Positions 57,295 to 64,000 of a stretch of DNA of 64,000 nucleotides are shown piece after piece; within the stretch, counting starts at the first letter, position 1; every line of letters begins with the position of its first letter. The position numbers were made by a program, and so were the translations under genes. The DNA lies in the NCBI RefSeq assembly GCF_003287875.1, contig NZ_QMKK01000025.1, positions 255,501 through 319,500 of the forward strand, read 5' to 3'. The stretch comes from Martinezella tropici. Lineage in GTDB: Bacteria > Pseudomonadota > Alphaproteobacteria > Rhizobiales > Rhizobiaceae. The notes under the pieces are model-generated. The model was not told where the DNA came from. It did no database searches and saw only the letters and a program-made list of their open reading frames with translations.

Positions 57295-58638
57295 ATGACG
57301 AGACTTCATGCACGCGCCGCACTGCTTGGCGACGGATGGCACGAGAATGTGCGACTGACCCTCGAAGGCGGCCGCATCGCCGAGATCGTCACCGATGCCG
57401 CTCCCGAAGCCGGTGACGACAGGCAGGATGTTCTGGTGCCTGCCATGCCGAACCTGCACAGCCATGCCTTCCAGCGCGCCATGGCCGGCCTTGCCGAAGT
57501 CCGCGGCCCGGCCAACGACAGCTTCTGGAGTTGGCGCACCGTCATGTACAAATTCGCTTTGTCGATGACCCCGGATCATGTCGAGGCCGTTGCCGCGCAG
57601 CTCTATATGGAAATGCTGGAAGCAGGCTTCTCCCGGGTCGGCGAGTTCCACTATCTGCATCATGACAAGGACGGCAGCCACTATGCCAACATCGCCGAAC
57701 TGGCCGAGCGCATCGGCGCCGCCAGCACTGAGACCGGCATTGCGCTGACGCTGCTGCCCGTCTTCTATGCCCATTCCGGCTTCGGCGGCGCCGCTCCCAT
57801 CGACGGCCAGCGCCGCTTCATCAATTCGATCGAGAGCTTCGAAGCGCTGATCGTCGGCTGCCGCGCGGTCACAAGCCGCCTGCCCGGCGCCGAACTTGGC
57901 ATTGCCCCGCACAGCCTGCGCGCCGTCACTCCGGAGGAACTGGCCAAGCTCGTGCCGATCGCCGGCGACGGGCCGATCCACATCCATGTCGCCGAGCAGG
58001 TGAAAGAAGTGGAGGATTGCATCGCCTGGTCGGGTGCCCGGCCGGTGCAGTGGCTGCTCGACAATGCGCTCGTCAATGAGCGTTGGTGCCTGATCCATGC
58101 CACACACATGACCGAGGATGAGACGCGGCGCATGGCTAGGAGCGGCGCGATCGCCGGCCTTTGCCCGATCACCGAAGCCAATCTCGGCGATGGCGTGTTC
58201 CCGGCACCGCTATTCTTGGAAGAAGGTGGCCACTACGGCGTCGGTTCCGATTCCAATATTCTCATCTCCGTGCCGGAGGAGTTGCGGCAGCTCGAATACT
58301 CGCAGCGCTTGGCGCTGCGCGCCCGCAACGTCATCGCAACATCAGGCGGTTCGACCGCCCGCATGCTGTTCGACGGCGCTCTGGCGGGCGGCGGCGCGGC
58401 TCTCAAGGCAGCGGCAGGCCTTGCCGTCGGCAACCATGCCGACATCGTTTCGCTCGATGTGAGCGCGGCACCCTATCTCTCCGGCGACCGCATTCTCGAT
58501 CACTGGACGTTTGCCGGCGGCGTCAAGGTCGATGGCGTCTGGGCGCTGGGCCGCAAGCAGGTCGAAGGCGGCCATCATATCAAGCGGGAGGCAATCTCGG
58601 CGCGATTCCGCAAGGCGATGGCTGAACTCATTGCTTAA
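57295..58638 (+). CDS. hutF: formimidoylglutamate deiminase
   Basis: 447 residues, amidohydrolase fold with the metal H-x-H in [13 protein letters not shown] and further ligands in [14 protein letters not shown] and GSDSNILI. Deiminates N-formimino-glutamate to N-formylglutamate plus ammonia, so the organism uses the five-step route. The partner deformylase hutG is not in this window. AAGGG precedes the ATG; hutC follows after 52 bases. Confidence 0.95.
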   Translation: MTRLHARAALLGDGWHENVRLTLEGGRIAEIVTDAAPEAGDDRQDVLVPAMPNLHSHAFQRAMAGLAEVRGPANDSFWSWRTVMYKFALSMTPDHVEAVAAQLYMEMLEAGFSRVGEFHYLHHDKDGSHYANIAELAERIGAASTETGIALTLLPVFYAHSGFGGAAPIDGQRRFINSIESFEALIVGCRAVTSRLPGAELGIAPHSLRAVTPEELAKLVPIAGDGPIHIHVAEQVKEVEDCIAWSGARPVQWLLDNALVNERWCLIHATHMTEDETRRMARSGAIAGLCPITEANLGDGVFPAPLFLEEGGHYGVGSDSNILISVPEELRQLEYSQRLALRARNVIATSGGSTARMLFDGALAGGGAALKAAAGLAVGNHADIVSLDVSAAPYLSGDRILDHWTFAGGVKVDGVWALGRKQVEGGHHIKREAISARFRKAMAELIA

Positions 58639-58690
58639 ATACCGCTTTTCCTCCCATTGATTGACCCCTAAATAACTTGCGGGAAATTCC

Positions 58691-59437
58691 ATGTCTTTCA
58701 CGGAACAGATGGGCGGTATGACCACGAGCAAAGATGCGACCCTGCATCAGCGTATCCTCACCGATATCGAGGGCCGGATCGTCTCCGGCGCCTGGCCGCC
58801 GGGCCACCGCATTCCATTCGAGATGGAATTGGCGGATCAATATGATTGCTCGCGCATGACGGTGAACAAGGCGCTGACCCAGCTTGCGCGCGCGGGTCTG
58901 ATCGAACGGCGGAAACGCTCGGGCAGTTTCGTCACGCATCCGCAGGCGCAATCCGCCGTGCTCGAGATCCACGACATCAAGTCAGAGGTCCAGTCGCTCA
59001 ATCTGCCTTATTCACACAGGCTGATAAGACTTGCGGAACGGCGCGGACGACCTGAGGATGCGCACCGGCTGCAATTCGTCGGTTCGGTCTCGGTGGTGGA
59101 GATCACCTGCATCCATTACGCCGGCCCGCGCCCCTTTTGCCTGGAAGATCGCGTCATCAATCTCGATGCCGTGCCGGAGGCGGCCACGGCCGATTTCGAG
59201 ACCTTGCCGCCCGGCCCCTGGCTGCTCAACCAAGTGCCGTGGAGCACCGCCGAACACCAAATCCGCGCCATATCCGTCGAGGGTGACGCTGCCGCCAACC
59301 TCGACGTTCAGAAAGGCACGGCCTGCCTGGTAGTCGAACGGCGCACCTGGAGCACGGCCGGCCCGATCACGCATGTCCGCCTGACCTATCCTGGGGATCG
59401 CCATAGCCTCGTGGCGCGATTTACACCGGCAAGCTGA
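58691..59437 (+). CDS. hutC: GntR/HutC-family repressor of the hut genes
   Basis: 248 residues. A GntR winged helix (about 20-85, IPFEMELADQYDCSRMTVNK) is joined to a UTRA effector domain (PGPWLLNQVPWSTAEHQIRA, VERRTWSTAGPITHVRLTY). HutC proteins bind urocanate and release the TGTATATACA-type operator found at 57224. GGGAAA precedes the ATG at 58691; ATG 58718 is a shorter alternative. Second gene of hutF-hutC. Confidence 0.95.
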   Translation: MSFTEQMGGMTTSKDATLHQRILTDIEGRIVSGAWPPGHRIPFEMELADQYDCSRMTVNKALTQLARAGLIERRKRSGSFVTHPQAQSAVLEIHDIKSEVQSLNLPYSHRLIRLAERRGRPEDAHRLQFVGSVSVVEITCIHYAGPRPFCLEDRVINLDAVPEAATADFETLPPGPWLLNQVPWSTAEHQIRAISVEGDAAANLDVQKGTACLVVERRTWSTAGPITHVRLTYPGDRHSLVARFTPAS

Positions 59438-59455
59438 CCACTTCTCCGCATCACT

Positions 59456-59608
59456 TTAAGGGCGCTGCGGGGACTCTGTCGGCGGCGGAATAAGGCTTTC
59501 GGATTGACGGACTGGCTGGGCGGGATCGACCAGCAGAATACTGAGCGCAATCAGAACCAATGCCAGAATCAGGAGGATTCCGATCAGAAGCGGACGAATC
59601 GCGGTCAT
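59456..59608 (-). CDS. 50-residue single-pass membrane protein, unknown
   Basis: A short frame of 50 codons with one long hydrophobic helix (residues 5-27, LLIGILLILALVLIALSILL) and a Pro/Gln/Ser-rich tail ending PPPTESPQRP. GGAG lies 7 bases before the ATG and the stop is TAA. It is convergent with hutC and 18 bases from its end. Small membrane proteins like this are often missed; no family recognised. Reality supported by ribosome site and composition only. Confidence 0.6.
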   Translation of the reverse strand: MTAIRPLLIGILLILALVLIALSILLVDPAQPVRQSESLIPPPTESPQRP

Positions 59609-59923
59609 TTCGTTCTCCAATCTCCCCAGCCCAGCGCAAAGCGCGATAGGGAATTCGAGATAACCGGCGCAGTCTAGCGGTAAATGTTAAGCAATGCTTG
59701 ATGTTCCGGGAAATATCCGGCCTTTTCCAGGAATTTCTCACCGCGTCGGGCGAGACGCCCGTCTCACGCTTGTTTGAGTGGCGAGTGATGAAAGCGGCGC
59801 CTAGGATCAGGATGCAGATGGCGCAAACCCGTTGCGCGGCCTGCTGCCGATCAATTTAGCCCTCCATATCCTCCAGATCAAAGATGACCGACAGATCGCT
59901 CGGCCTGTATATCAAGGGAGTTA
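59609..59923. other. intergenic stretch
   Basis: 315 bases between divergent genes; no gene seen. It holds a perfect small hairpin CGGGCG-AGA-CGCCCG (59747-59761). Promoters for the small membrane protein and for the downstream exported protein must lie here, but none is a strong match. Confidence 0.4.
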
Positions 59924-60544
59924 ATGCCCATGCATCGCAAACGTCTGATCACGGCTGCGCTGACGCTTTCCGTCGCCATGCTTGCCGCGCTGCAAAGCGC
60001 TGATGCCGCCGAGCTCGTCAAAGTGCGCGGCACCGTGGAAAGCCTCAATGGCGATACGCTCAAGGTCAAGTCCCGAGATGGCAGCGACGTGACTGTCGCG
60101 CTGAAATCCGGCGGCAACGTCGGCGGCGTCGTCCAGGCTGCCGTCGGCGACATCAAGCCGGGCGATTTTGTCGGCATCGCCTCGCAGCCGACCAACAGCG
60201 GCATCAACGGCGCTCTAGAAGTGGTCATCTTTCCGGCCTCGATGAAGGGAACCGGCGAAGGCGATCGCCCCTGGGATTCGGCGCCGAACAGCTCGATGAC
60301 CAACGCCACGGTCGCCAACGCCGTGACCTCCGTCGACGGTCCGACATTGACGCTTACCTACAAGGGCGGCGAACGCAAGATCAGCATCCCCAAGGGCACT
60401 CCCGTCGTTACGCTGACATCGGCGACGAAAACCGACCTGAAACCGGGCGCCGGCGTCTTTATCACAGGCGAACGCAACGCCGATTCCACAGTCTCTGCCA
60501 ACCGCGTCGCCGTCGGCCTCAACGGCACCGTGCCACCGATGTGA
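59924..60544 (+). CDS. exported DUF5666-like protein
   Basis: 206 residues. A signal peptide (about 1-28, cut after ADA) is followed by two similar beta-rich repeats, about 29-110 (VRGTVESLNGDTLKVKSRDG) and 125-200 (VTSVDGPTLTLTYKGGERK), each like the DUF5666 small-barrel fold. Periplasmic; no known enzyme motif. GGGAG precedes two close ATG codons (59924, 59930). Function unknown. Confidence 0.8.
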   Translation: MPMHRKRLITAALTLSVAMLAALQSADAAELVKVRGTVESLNGDTLKVKSRDGSDVTVALKSGGNVGGVVQAAVGDIKPGDFVGIASQPTNSGINGALEVVIFPASMKGTGEGDRPWDSAPNSSMTNATVANAVTSVDGPTLTLTYKGGERKISIPKGTPVVTLTSATKTDLKPGAGVFITGERNADSTVSANRVAVGLNGTVPPM

Positions 60545-60595
60545 TTGCTGCGAAAACCGCAGGCAGCCGGACAATCTTGAATTCGATCGCCAAAA

Positions 60596-60623
60596 GTAAT
60601 ACCTCTTTTCAAGAAAGTATTAC
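60596..60623. promoter_or_regulatory. inverted-repeat operator of the second toxin-antitoxin module
   Basis: GTAATAC (60596-60602) and GTATTAC (60617-60623), perfect 7-base arms with a 14-base AT-rich spacer, directly before the antitoxin gene. A likely autoregulatory site for the AbrB-type antitoxin. Confidence 0.6.
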
Positions 60624-60633
60624 CGAGGAAGAG

Positions 60634-60867
60634 ATGAGCACGACCGTAACAGCGAAAGGACAGGTGACGATTCCCAAGGCCGTCCGCGACATGCTTGGGA
60701 TCGGACCCGGAAGCCAGGTCGATTTTCGCCGCATGTCCGATGGCAACGTCGTTCTTGTCCCGGTGGATACACAGGAGCAGGCTAGCCGATTCGCCAAGTT
60801 CCGTGGTCATGCCGGCAAAGGTATGAGCACGGACGAAATCATGGCTTTGACGCGCGGCGAAGATTGA
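60634..60867 (+). CDS. AbrB/SpoVT-family antitoxin
   Basis: 77 residues. A swapped-hairpin AbrB domain (TVTAKGQVTIPKAVRDMLGI, residues 4-23) followed by VDFRRMSDGNVVLVPV and a C-terminal tail that would contact the toxin (KGMSTDEIMALTRGE). GAGGAAGAG precedes the ATG. The toxin GTG begins one base after its stop. Expected to repress its own promoter. Confidence 0.92.
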   Translation: MSTTVTAKGQVTIPKAVRDMLGIGPGSQVDFRRMSDGNVVLVPVDTQEQASRFAKFRGHAGKGMSTDEIMALTRGED

Positions 60868-60868
60868 G

Positions 60869-61276
60869 GTGATTTTCGTCGATTCCAACGTGCTGCTCGA
60901 TATCATCACGAACGATCCCGTGTGGTATGGCTGGTCGCTCGCGCAACTCGATGCTGCAAGCCTTCTCGGCCCTTTGTGCATCAACGATGTCGTCTATGCC
61001 GAAATATCCGTGCGTTACGATAGGATCGAAGATCTCAACGAAATGCTTGCTGAGACTGGGCTTCGTATCGAGCCGATCCCGCGGGAGGCGCTCTTCCTCG
61101 CTGCCAAGGTTTTCGCTCAATATAGAAAATCGGGCGGAACGCGCGGCGGCGTCCTGCCAGATTTCTTCATCGGTGCTCATGCAGCCATCGGCGGCCTGTC
61201 TCTTCTGACACGCAATACGAAGCGCTTCCAGACCTATTTCAGATCGGTCAAGCTCATTAGCCCGCAGGAAACATAA
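60869..61276 (+). CDS. PIN-domain (VapC-like) toxin
   Basis: 135 residues. PIN-domain acids are D5 (FVDSNVLLD), E45 (VVYAEISVRY) and D98 (LPDFFIGAHA). At the fourth site, where the family usually has Asp in LLTRD, this protein has Asn (N116 in LLTRNTKRFQTYF). Such toxins cut RNA with Mg2+; the fourth acid is the least constrained, so activity may remain. GTG start one base after the antitoxin stop. Confidence 0.88.
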   Translation: MIFVDSNVLLDIITNDPVWYGWSLAQLDAASLLGPLCINDVVYAEISVRYDRIEDLNEMLAETGLRIEPIPREALFLAAKVFAQYRKSGGTRGGVLPDFFIGAHAAIGGLSLLTRNTKRFQTYFRSVKLISPQET

Positions 61277-61372
61277 GGCGGGATGGAACAGGAAAACCTG
61301 TTCCGTCGCCTGCTGTATGACCTTGGTCGCATCGCCTTTCATCGGCTCGATGCGATACGAAACGGCCGAAAG

Positions 61373-61843
61373 TTATTCGCCGACATGCCGCATGGCCTCG
61401 GCCAGCGAAATGTCCGACTTGATTTCCCGCGTCGACATCGATGTCACCGTGTGCCTGACGCCCGGCAGCCGGTTCAGCTCCTGCCGCAACAAGCGGTCGA
61501 GGGCAGCCATGTCGGTCGCCAGGATATGGAGGAGATAGTCCGCCTCCCCCGTCGTCGCATGGCAGCGCCAGATCAGCGGATGCCGGCGTACGGCCGCTTC
61601 GAAGGCGTCGAAGCGCTCGACATCGATGGAGACCTGCACGAAAGCTTCCAGGCCGAAGCCGAGGCGGGCGGGATCGAGAAGCGTCCTGTATCCGCGGATC
61701 ACGCCAGCCTCCTCCAGCGCCTTCACCCGCTTCCAGCATGGCGTCTTGCTGAGGCCGGCGAGTTCGGCAAGTGCGGCAAACGAGATGCGGGCATCGGCCT
61801 CGAGGGCTGCGACGATCTTGTGATCCAAAGCGTCCAATTCCAT
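61373..61843 (-). CDS. Lrp/AsnC-family regulator
   Basis: 156 residues: N-terminal helix-turn-helix (LDALDHKIVAALEADARIS, SKTPCWKRVKAL) plus C-terminal RAM ligand domain (GEADYLLHILATDMAALDRLL). ATG 61843 with GGAGAG 5 bases upstream was preferred to two upstream starts. It is divergent from a tryptophan-dioxygenase-like gene, which it likely controls; an aromatic amino acid is a reasonable effector (inference). Confidence 0.92.
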   Translation of the reverse strand: MELDALDHKIVAALEADARISFAALAELAGLSKTPCWKRVKALEEAGVIRGYRTLLDPARLGFGLEAFVQVSIDVERFDAFEAAVRRHPLIWRCHATTGEADYLLHILATDMAALDRLLRQELNRLPGVRHTVTSMSTREIKSDISLAEAMRHVGE

Positions 61844-61909
61844 CGTTCTCTCCGCGGTGTCAATATTCATCGATCGTACTCTATTTATCCGATTCTGGAT
61901 GACAAATAG

Positions 61910-61920
61910 GAACAATGTTC
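61910..61920. promoter_or_regulatory. candidate Lrp operator
   Basis: GAACA-A-TGTTC, a perfect 11-base palindrome in the 150-base gap between the Lrp gene and the dioxygenase-like gene. Confidence 0.4.
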
Positions 61921-61993
61921 AAGCCGAGATTTCGTATTCTGCAGGAAGAGCAAACATGCTTGGCGGCCGAGGGCCGGAACAAAGGGAACGAGG

Positions 61994-62743
61994 ATGCAGA
62001 AGAAAGACTACTACGCGCGCATCGAAGCGCCCGAAATGCGCGACTACGGCGTTTACCTGCAATGCGACAAGCTGCTCGCCTGTCAGAAGCCACTTGACGG
62101 CATGGTCAATGGCGACGAATTGCAGTTCCAGATCGTGCATCAGGTGGAAGAGCTCTGGATGAAGCTCATGGCCTACACGCTGGTCGACGTCATCGCTTTC
62201 ATGGAGGAGCGCAACACGCATCGCGTCGTCACGCTGATGGGCCGCGTGCACCGGATCATGCGTATGATGACGGCGCAGCTCGACCTCCTGGAAACCATGT
62301 CGCCGAAGGAATATCAACAGATCCGCCTGCAGCTCGGCAATGGCAGCGGCCAGGAATCGCCCGGCTTCAAATTCCTGCTGCGCATGCCGCCGGACATCTG
62401 GCATGCCTTCAAGGCCAACTATCTCGATGCCGCCGGGCTGACGGTCGAGGATATTTATGACGGCAAATATGATCACGGCGACAGCTACGTGGTCGCCGAG
62501 GCGCTGGTGGAATATGACGAGCTGTTCCAGAAGTTCCGGGCCAATCACATCTACCTGATCCAGCGCTCCATCGGGCTCGGCTCGAAATCCCTGAAAGGCC
62601 GCCCGGTCGAACTGCTGCAGGCCGGCACCCGCCATCGCTTCTTTCCCGACCTCTGGGACATCCGCGCCGAAATGACCGATCGCTGGGGCAGCGAATATGG
62701 CGTCGTCCGCGATTCCATCTCCAGCCACGACGCCGCTGAATAG
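61994..62743 (+). CDS. tryptophan 2,3-dioxygenase-family haem protein, divergent
   Basis: 249 residues, slightly shorter than bacterial TDO. Equivalents of active-site residues are visible: H49 in IVHQVEELWMK (TDO distal His), R111 in QQIRLQLGNGSGQES (carboxylate-binding Arg) and H185 in ANHIYLIQRSIG (haem ligand). The flexible GTGGSxG loop that closes over tryptophan in true TDO is replaced by GSKSLKGR (about 196-203), followed by the conserved FFPDLWDIR. No kynU or kynB gene adjoins. It may act on tryptophan or another indole/aromatic substrate. AGGG precedes the ATG; divergent Lrp gene. Confidence 0.8.
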   Translation: MQKKDYYARIEAPEMRDYGVYLQCDKLLACQKPLDGMVNGDELQFQIVHQVEELWMKLMAYTLVDVIAFMEERNTHRVVTLMGRVHRIMRMMTAQLDLLETMSPKEYQQIRLQLGNGSGQESPGFKFLLRMPPDIWHAFKANYLDAAGLTVEDIYDGKYDHGDSYVVAEALVEYDELFQKFRANHIYLIQRSIGLGSKSLKGRPVELLQAGTRHRFFPDLWDIRAEMTDRWGSEYGVVRDSISSHDAAE

Positions 62744-63073
62744 GCGCTGACCGAAACCGCCTTCCGCTGCCACTGATTTCAGCGGAGGCCTTTCTGGGCG
62801 AGACCTGGCCTCTGGATAGGCTCCACCCGCTCGGCAAACGCCGCAAGGGCGTCACGACCGCAGTCTTTTCGAGGCATTCAGTCCGCAATCGGCGGACGCA
62901 CAGGCCGACAGGGACATCTTCTGCCTGATCGCAGCGGTCAAATCGCCACGCTCCTTCCCCATCGAGCAAACTACCCGATTTCCGCCTTGCGGGAAACTGA
63001 TGGCGCCTTCCCCCAAGGCGGTACGCAGCCTGATTTCAGCCCACGAAATGCAAAAACCATGAAATATAGCCTA
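62744..63073. other. gene-free stretch before mntH
   Basis: 330 bases with no convincing frame, hairpin or repeat. The first 250 bases are GC-rich like coding DNA but carry stops in all useful frames, so a decayed fragment is possible though unproven. Confidence 0.35.
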
Positions 63074-63102
63074 TTGCATAAATTTGTTCCCTAGCATATT
63101 TA
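63074..63102 (+). promoter_or_regulatory. probable promoter of the Nramp transporter gene
   Basis: TTGCAT (63074-63079), 17-base spacer, TATTTA (63097-63102), 40 bases before the start codon in a sharply AT-rich patch. A direct repeat TAGCCTATT / TAGCATATT (63067, 63092) overlaps both boxes and could be a metal-regulator site. Confidence 0.6.
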
Positions 63103-63141
63103 ATTAGTAACTTCAAAATCCGATCCTCCCCGGAGCCCCGC

Positions 63142-64000
63142 ATGACGCAATTTCAGGAAGCCGCCGCGCAAGAACGCGCATGGAAGTTCGCGAGCCGCGA
63201 CGAGGACGACCGCCCCAGCCTTCCGGAAGTCAATTCGACTGTTAAGGTTCCCCATGCCGGCAGCTGGATCCGGCGCCTGATCGCCTTCCTCGGCCCAGGC
63301 TATATGATCTCAGTCGGATACATGGATCCCGGCAACTGGGCGACGGATATCGCCGGTGGAGCGCAGTTCGGCTATACGCTGCTTGCCGTCATCATGCTGT
63401 CAAACCTGATGGCGATCCTGCTGCAGGCGCTGTCGGCAAGGCTCGGCATCGCGACCGGCCGCGACCTCGCCCAGGCCTGTCGCGATACCTATTCCCGACC
63501 CGTCAATCTGGCGCTCTGGTTCGCCTGCGAGCTCGCGATCATCGCCTGCGACCTTGCCGAAGTCATCGGCACCGCAATCGCGCTGCAACTGCTTTTCGGA
63601 ATTCCGCTGATCGGCGGCGCGCTGATTACCGCGCTTGACGCTTTCCTGCTGCTGCTTCTGATGAGCAAGGGTTTCCGCTACCTCGAAGCCTTCGTCATCG
63701 CGCTGCTCATCGTCATCGCCACTTGTTTCGCCGTCCAGATCGCCGCCGCCGCCCCGCCGGTCGCAGCGATCCTCGGCGGCTTCATCCCATCGCCCCAAAT
63801 CGTCACCAATCACGAAATGCTCTATATTGCCATGGGCATCATCGGCGCGACGGTCATGCCGCATAATCTCTACTTGCACTCCTCGATCGTCCAGACACGG
63901 GCCTACAAGCGCACGGAAGAAGGACGCCGCGACGCCATCAAATGGGCAACCATCGACAGCACTGTCGCACTGATGCTGGCGCTGTTCGTCAACGCCGCGA
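63142..64000 (+). CDS. mntH: Nramp-family Mn2+/Fe2+ transporter, partial (C-terminus beyond window)
   Basis: 286 codons of an Nramp transporter, cut by the right edge. The metal-binding DPGN is at 62-65 (MDPGNWATD) in the first membrane segment, and the sixth-segment motif MPHN appears in [13 protein letters not shown]. Proton-coupled uptake of manganese (or iron) across the inner membrane. A hydrophilic N-terminal extension of about 40 residues is longer than in Escherichia coli MntH. CGGAG precedes the ATG. Confidence 0.93.
   Translation, partial: MTQFQEAAAQERAWKFASRDEDDRPSLPEVNSTVKVPHAGSWIRRLIAFLGPGYMISVGYMDPGNWATDIAGGAQFGYTLLAVIMLSNLMAILLQALSARLGIATGRDLAQACRDTYSRPVNLALWFACELAIIACDLAEVIGTAIALQLLFGIPLIGGALITALDAFLLLLLMSKGFRYLEAFVIALLIVIATCFAVQIAAAAPPVAAILGGFIPSPQIVTNHEMLYIAMGIIGATVMPHNLYLHSSIVQTRAYKRTEEGRRDAIKWATIDSTVALMLALFVNAA

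Noticed and set aside
59451..59741. 96-codon minus-strand frame next to hutC
   Set aside because: Overlaps the better 50-residue membrane protein in another frame and has composition typical of a shadow (Arg/Ser/Pro-rich).

Overview
The window looks like a chromosomal segment of a Rhizobium-type alphaproteobacterium (Rhizobiaceae). It has high GC and a strong third-position GC bias that creates long antisense shadow frames. The copper pair actP-hmrR, a PraR-like XRE regulator, a DUF1612 protein of rhizobial type, GG-ATGAGGGG hairpin repeats and a composite palindromic intergenic element all fit that group. The species cannot be fixed from sequence alone. I see no tRNA, rRNA, CRISPR array, transposase or phage gene.

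Left part (1-16.3 kb): an arginase-family/aminotransferase/HAD phosphatase operon of unknown pathway (cut by the left edge) lies behind a two-component system. It is followed by LysR/VOC and MocR/EamA divergent pairs, a DUF1348-TetR pair, a glycoamylase-like protein, and a pipecolate (lysine) catabolic operon (amaA-amaB-dpkA type). A stand-alone Lrp ligand-binding (RAM) domain is divergent from that operon.

Middle part (16.5-42.8 kb): a small surface-polysaccharide cluster holds GT4, GT2, a flippase and a two-domain alpha/beta hydrolase with unusual nucleophile positions. A TctDE-like two-component system and a NitT/TauT-family ABC importer follow. Next come small proteins around a PraR-like regulator, a TetR-controlled RND efflux pair, and a second, tail-to-tail RND operon of MdtABC type.

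Right part (42.9-64 kb): DUF1612 regulator, copper ATPase actP with hmrR and a textbook CueR-type promoter, a thiolase, a VapBC-like toxin-antitoxin pair, a DHA2 drug exporter, a sulfite-oxidase-like enzyme, and the histidine utilisation cluster hutIHUD/hutFC with a central TGTATATACA operator. A second PIN toxin module, an Lrp regulator divergent from a tryptophan-2,3-dioxygenase-like haem enzyme, and the start of an Nramp manganese transporter (cut by the right edge) complete it.

The theme is amino-acid catabolism (histidine, lysine/pipecolate, probably aromatic), efflux, metal homeostasis and surface polysaccharide, each with local regulators. The least explained items are the opening HAD/aminotransferase/arginase operon, the Cys/Gly-nucleophile tandem hydrolase, the divergent TDO-like enzyme, and two PIN toxins that each carry an acidic-to-Asn change at an expected active-site position.
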